Shown piece by piece: positions 62,104 to 64,000 of a DNA stretch of 64,000 nucleotides. A program made the position numbers and the translations under genes. The stretch lies in contig JAURIJ010000005.1 in the NCBI GenBank assembly GCA_030832825.1, positions 61,828-125,827 of the forward strand, read 5' to 3'. The notes under the pieces are model-generated. The model made no database searches. It worked only from the letters and a program-made list of their open reading frames with translations, and was not told where the DNA came from. The first letter of the stretch is position 1, and every line of letters starts with the position of its first letter. This DNA is from Gammaproteobacteria bacterium (lineage in GTDB: Bacteria; Pseudomonadota; Gammaproteobacteria; Pseudomonadales; Pseudohongiellaceae).

Positions 62104-63576
62104 ATGAGCAATTCGATCTACTGGCATGACTACGAGACCTTCGGCGCCAATGCGCGTCGCGATCGCGCCGCGCAGTTCGCGGGGGTGCGCACGGACGAGG
62201 CGCTCAACCTCATCGGCGAACCGCTGCAGCTTTACTGCCAGCCGGCGCCCGACTTCCTGCCGCATCCTCAGTCCTGCCTGATCACCGGCATCACCCCGGC
62301 TATCGCGCAGGCGCGCGGCGTGCCGGAGCACGAGTTCATCGCCCGCATCCTGGCCGAGTTCGCCCGGCCGCAGACCTGCGGGGCGGGCTACAACAGTCTG
62401 CGTTTCGATGACGAGCTGACGCGGCAGCTGCTCTATCGCAATTTTCACGACCCCTACGAACGCGAGTGGAAGAACGGCAATTCGCGCTGGGACATCATTG
62501 ATATGGTCCGCCTGTGCTGTGCCCTGCGACCTGAGGGCATCGTCTGGCCGCGCCGCGAGGACGGGGCGCCGTCCTTCCGGCTGGAAGAGCTGACGAAGGC
62601 GAACGGCATCGGCCACGCCAATGCCCATGACGCCTTGGCTGATGTCATGGCCACCATCGCCCTGGCCAGGCTGATCCGCGAGCGTCAGCCCAGGCTCTAC
62701 GACTACGTCTACCAGCTGCGCGACAAGACCAAGGTGCTGGCCCAGTTGGACATCGTCAGCAAGAAGCCGGTGCTGCATGTGTCGTCCATGTACCCGGCGG
62801 CGCACGGCGCCCTGGCCCTGGTGGCCCCGCTGACGCGCCACCCCACGGACAAGAACGGCGTCATCGTCTTCGACCTGCGCCAGGACCCGGCCCAGTGGCT
62901 GTCTCTGGATGTCGAGGCGCTGCGGCGCCGTCTGTTCACGCGGCAGGAGGACCTGGCCGAAGGCGAGACGCGCATCGCGCTCAAGGTGCTGCATGTCAAT
63001 CGCTGCCCGGTGATCGCCCCGGCGGCGCTGCTGGACGAAGCCACCGCGGCGCGGCTGGCCATCGATACCGCTCAGGCCCGCGTGCACTGGCAGCGCCTGC
63101 TGGACTCGCCGGAGGCCATCATGCGCGTGGCCAGCGCCTTCGATCGGCCGCAGGATGAGGCCGCTGGCGCGGACGCTGACCCCGATTTCATGCTCTACAG
63201 TGGCGGCTTCCTCGGTGCCGACGACAAGCGCACCCTCGCCCAGGTGCGCGCGGCCAGTGCGGTGGAACTGGCGCTCTGGTATCCCGGGTTCCGCGACCCG
63301 CGCCTGGACGAGATGCTCTTCCGCTATCGCGCCCGCAACTTCCCCGGTTCGCTCACGCCGGCTGAACAGACGCGCTGGCAGGCCCATTGCCAGGCGAGTC
63401 TGCTGCGCGATCCGCAGCAGCCCGGCCCCGGCGTGTCCTGGAGGGAGTTCATGGAGGTCCTGGAGCAACTGCGCGCAGACCCCGGCCATGCGCCGCACTT
63501 GCAGATGCTGGAGGAACTCGCGCAGTATGCTCGCCACCTCATTCCCCCTGAACTGCGTGGACCTTCCCTCCCATGA
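62104..63576 (+). CDS. sbcB: exodeoxyribonuclease I
   Basis: 3'-5' single-strand exonuclease (DnaQ fold) acting in recombination and mismatch repair; interacts with SSB in relatives. The 490-residue protein begins MSNSIYWHDYETFGANARRDR with metal ligands D9 and E11. The remaining DEDDh residues are seen in the NSLRFDDELTR region and in NAHDALADV. The SH3-like and C-terminal helical domains follow (KKPVLHVSSMYPA; LWYPGFRDPRLDEMLFRYRARNFPGSL). Length fits E. coli ExoI (475). ATG 62104 begins the family N-terminus; earlier in-frame codons do not. The stop overlaps the ABC gene start. Confidence 0.95.
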   Translation: MSNSIYWHDYETFGANARRDRAAQFAGVRTDEALNLIGEPLQLYCQPAPDFLPHPQSCLITGITPAIAQARGVPEHEFIARILAEFARPQTCGAGYNSLRFDDELTRQLLYRNFHDPYEREWKNGNSRWDIIDMVRLCCALRPEGIVWPRREDGAPSFRLEELTKANGIGHANAHDALADVMATIALARLIRERQPRLYDYVYQLRDKTKVLAQLDIVSKKPVLHVSSMYPAAHGALALVAPLTRHPTDKNGVIVFDLRQDPAQWLSLDVEALRRRLFTRQEDLAEGETRIALKVLHVNRCPVIAPAALLDEATAARLAIDTAQARVHWQRLLDSPEAIMRVASAFDRPQDEAAGADADPDFMLYSGGFLGADDKRTLAQVRAASAVELALWYPGFRDPRLDEMLFRYRARNFPGSLTPAEQTRWQAHCQASLLRDPQQPGPGVSWREFMEVLEQLRADPGHAPHLQMLEELAQYARHLIPPELRGPSLP

Positions 63577-64000
63577 GCACTGACACCACTGCCGCCAATG
63601 GCGGCCCGGGGCCTTCGGCCGTTTCCAGCCTGCGCAAGGCCTTCGTGTTCATGCGCCCCTATCGCCGCCAGATGGCTCTGGCCACCGTCGCCCTGATCTT
63701 CACGGCCGCGGTGACCCTGGCCCTTGTGCAGTTCGTGCGGGTGATCGTCGATGTTGGCTTCGTGGCCGGCTCGACTCAGTCGCTGGGCCTTGCCATCGCC
63801 GGCTTCCTGGGGGTGGCGGTGATTCAGGCGCTGGGCACCTTCGCGCGCTTCTACTGGGTGTCGTGGCTGGGCGAGCGCGTCACCGCGGACATCCGCACGG
63901 CGGTGTTTTCCCACTTGATGACGCTGCATCCGGGCTATTTCGAGGAGAATCGCAGCGGCGAGATCCAGTCGCGCATCACCACCGACACCACGCTGCTGCA
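63573..64000 (+). CDS. ABC exporter transmembrane-ATPase protein, 5' part (truncated by window end)
   Basis: The first 142 codons of a gene overlapping the sbcB stop (ATGA at 63573-63576). The product starts MSTDTTAANGGPGPSAV and has the type-1 ABC exporter membrane domain, with helix 1 LATVALIFTAAVTLALVQFVRVIV and helix 2 LAIAGFLGVAVIQALGTFARFYW. The coupling-helix region RTAVFSHLMTLHPGYFEENRSGEIQSRITTDTTLL is typical of MsbA/half-transporter proteins. The nucleotide-binding domain would be beyond the window, so the substrate cannot be told. Confidence 0.88.
   Translation, partial: MSTDTTAANGGPGPSAVSSLRKAFVFMRPYRRQMALATVALIFTAAVTLALVQFVRVIVDVGFVAGSTQSLGLAIAGFLGVAVIQALGTFARFYWVSWLGERVTADIRTAVFSHLMTLHPGYFEENRSGEIQSRITTDTTLL

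Overview
This 64 kb window is chromosomal DNA from a high-GC, probably aerobic gammaproteobacterium. The evidence is gene order as well as gene content: rpsP-rimM-trmD-rplS, then dsbC-hom-thrC-recJ, then alaS-lysC-csrA-tRNA-Ser, a recC-recB-recD operon, a complete suf operon behind an IscR-like site, and a type IV pilus gene of the PilU family. These blocks resemble Pseudomonas-type genomes, but xerD is missing before dsbC and recA/recX are missing before alaS. I cannot name an order or genus. I see no insertion sequence, prophage, CRISPR array, integrase or replication origin.

Layout. 1-2.2 kb: ribosomal protein and tRNA/16S maturation operon ending in a terminator. 2.3-7.7 kb: periplasmic disulfide isomerase, threonine branch enzymes and RecJ. 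7.8-10 kb: ScsB/DsbD-type reductase. 10.3-14.7 kb: alaS, lysC, csrA, tRNA-Ser(GCU). 14.8-24.9 kb: secreted epoxide hydrolase and RecBCD. 24.9-28 kb: a small conserved protein, a RIO-type kinase, a DUF2750 protein and the nucleosidase PpnN. 28-34.3 kb: sufB-C-D-S-A-T-E. 34.4-36.5 kb: three overlapping secreted Sel1-repeat genes on the minus strand. 36.6-41.6 kb: tRNA-Arg(ACG), secreted and redox proteins, an M19 lipoprotein peptidase, an MBL-fold hydrolase and a GST. 41.7-45.7 kb: ATP/ADP-translocase-like transporter, Tat-exported aldo/keto reductase, PiuC-type dioxygenase and, across a Fur box, an exported protein with an FTR1-like motif. 45.7-50.8 kb: CorA, IlvD and a PQQ dehydrogenase lipoprotein fused to cytochrome c. 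50.9-52.9 kb: Ada-AlkA fusion plus Ogt (alkylation repair). 52.9-57.3 kb: Ca/Na antiporter, MATE exporter, XdhC, inorganic pyrophosphatase. 57.4-62 kb: rRNA methyltransferase, RsuA, MtfA, a pilU lacking its ATPase core, and PyrB. 62.1-64 kb: exonuclease I and the start of an ABC exporter.

Functional themes. DNA repair is prominent (RecJ, RecBCD, Ada-AlkA, Ogt, SbcB). Iron is a second theme: an IscR-like operator before suf, a Fur box between piuC and an exported protein, and the Fe-S enzyme IlvD. Periplasmic thiol chemistry is a third (DsbC, ScsB/DsbD, DCC protein).

The most striking oddity is pilU. It is intact as a reading frame, but about 98 codons holding Walker A, the Asp boxes and Walker B are absent. 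Other points worth a second look are the IscR site without an adjacent regulator, the Fur-box pair, a coding-like relic upstream of alaS, and the separation of tRNA-Ser and tRNA-Arg that follow csrA together in E. coli and Pseudomonas.
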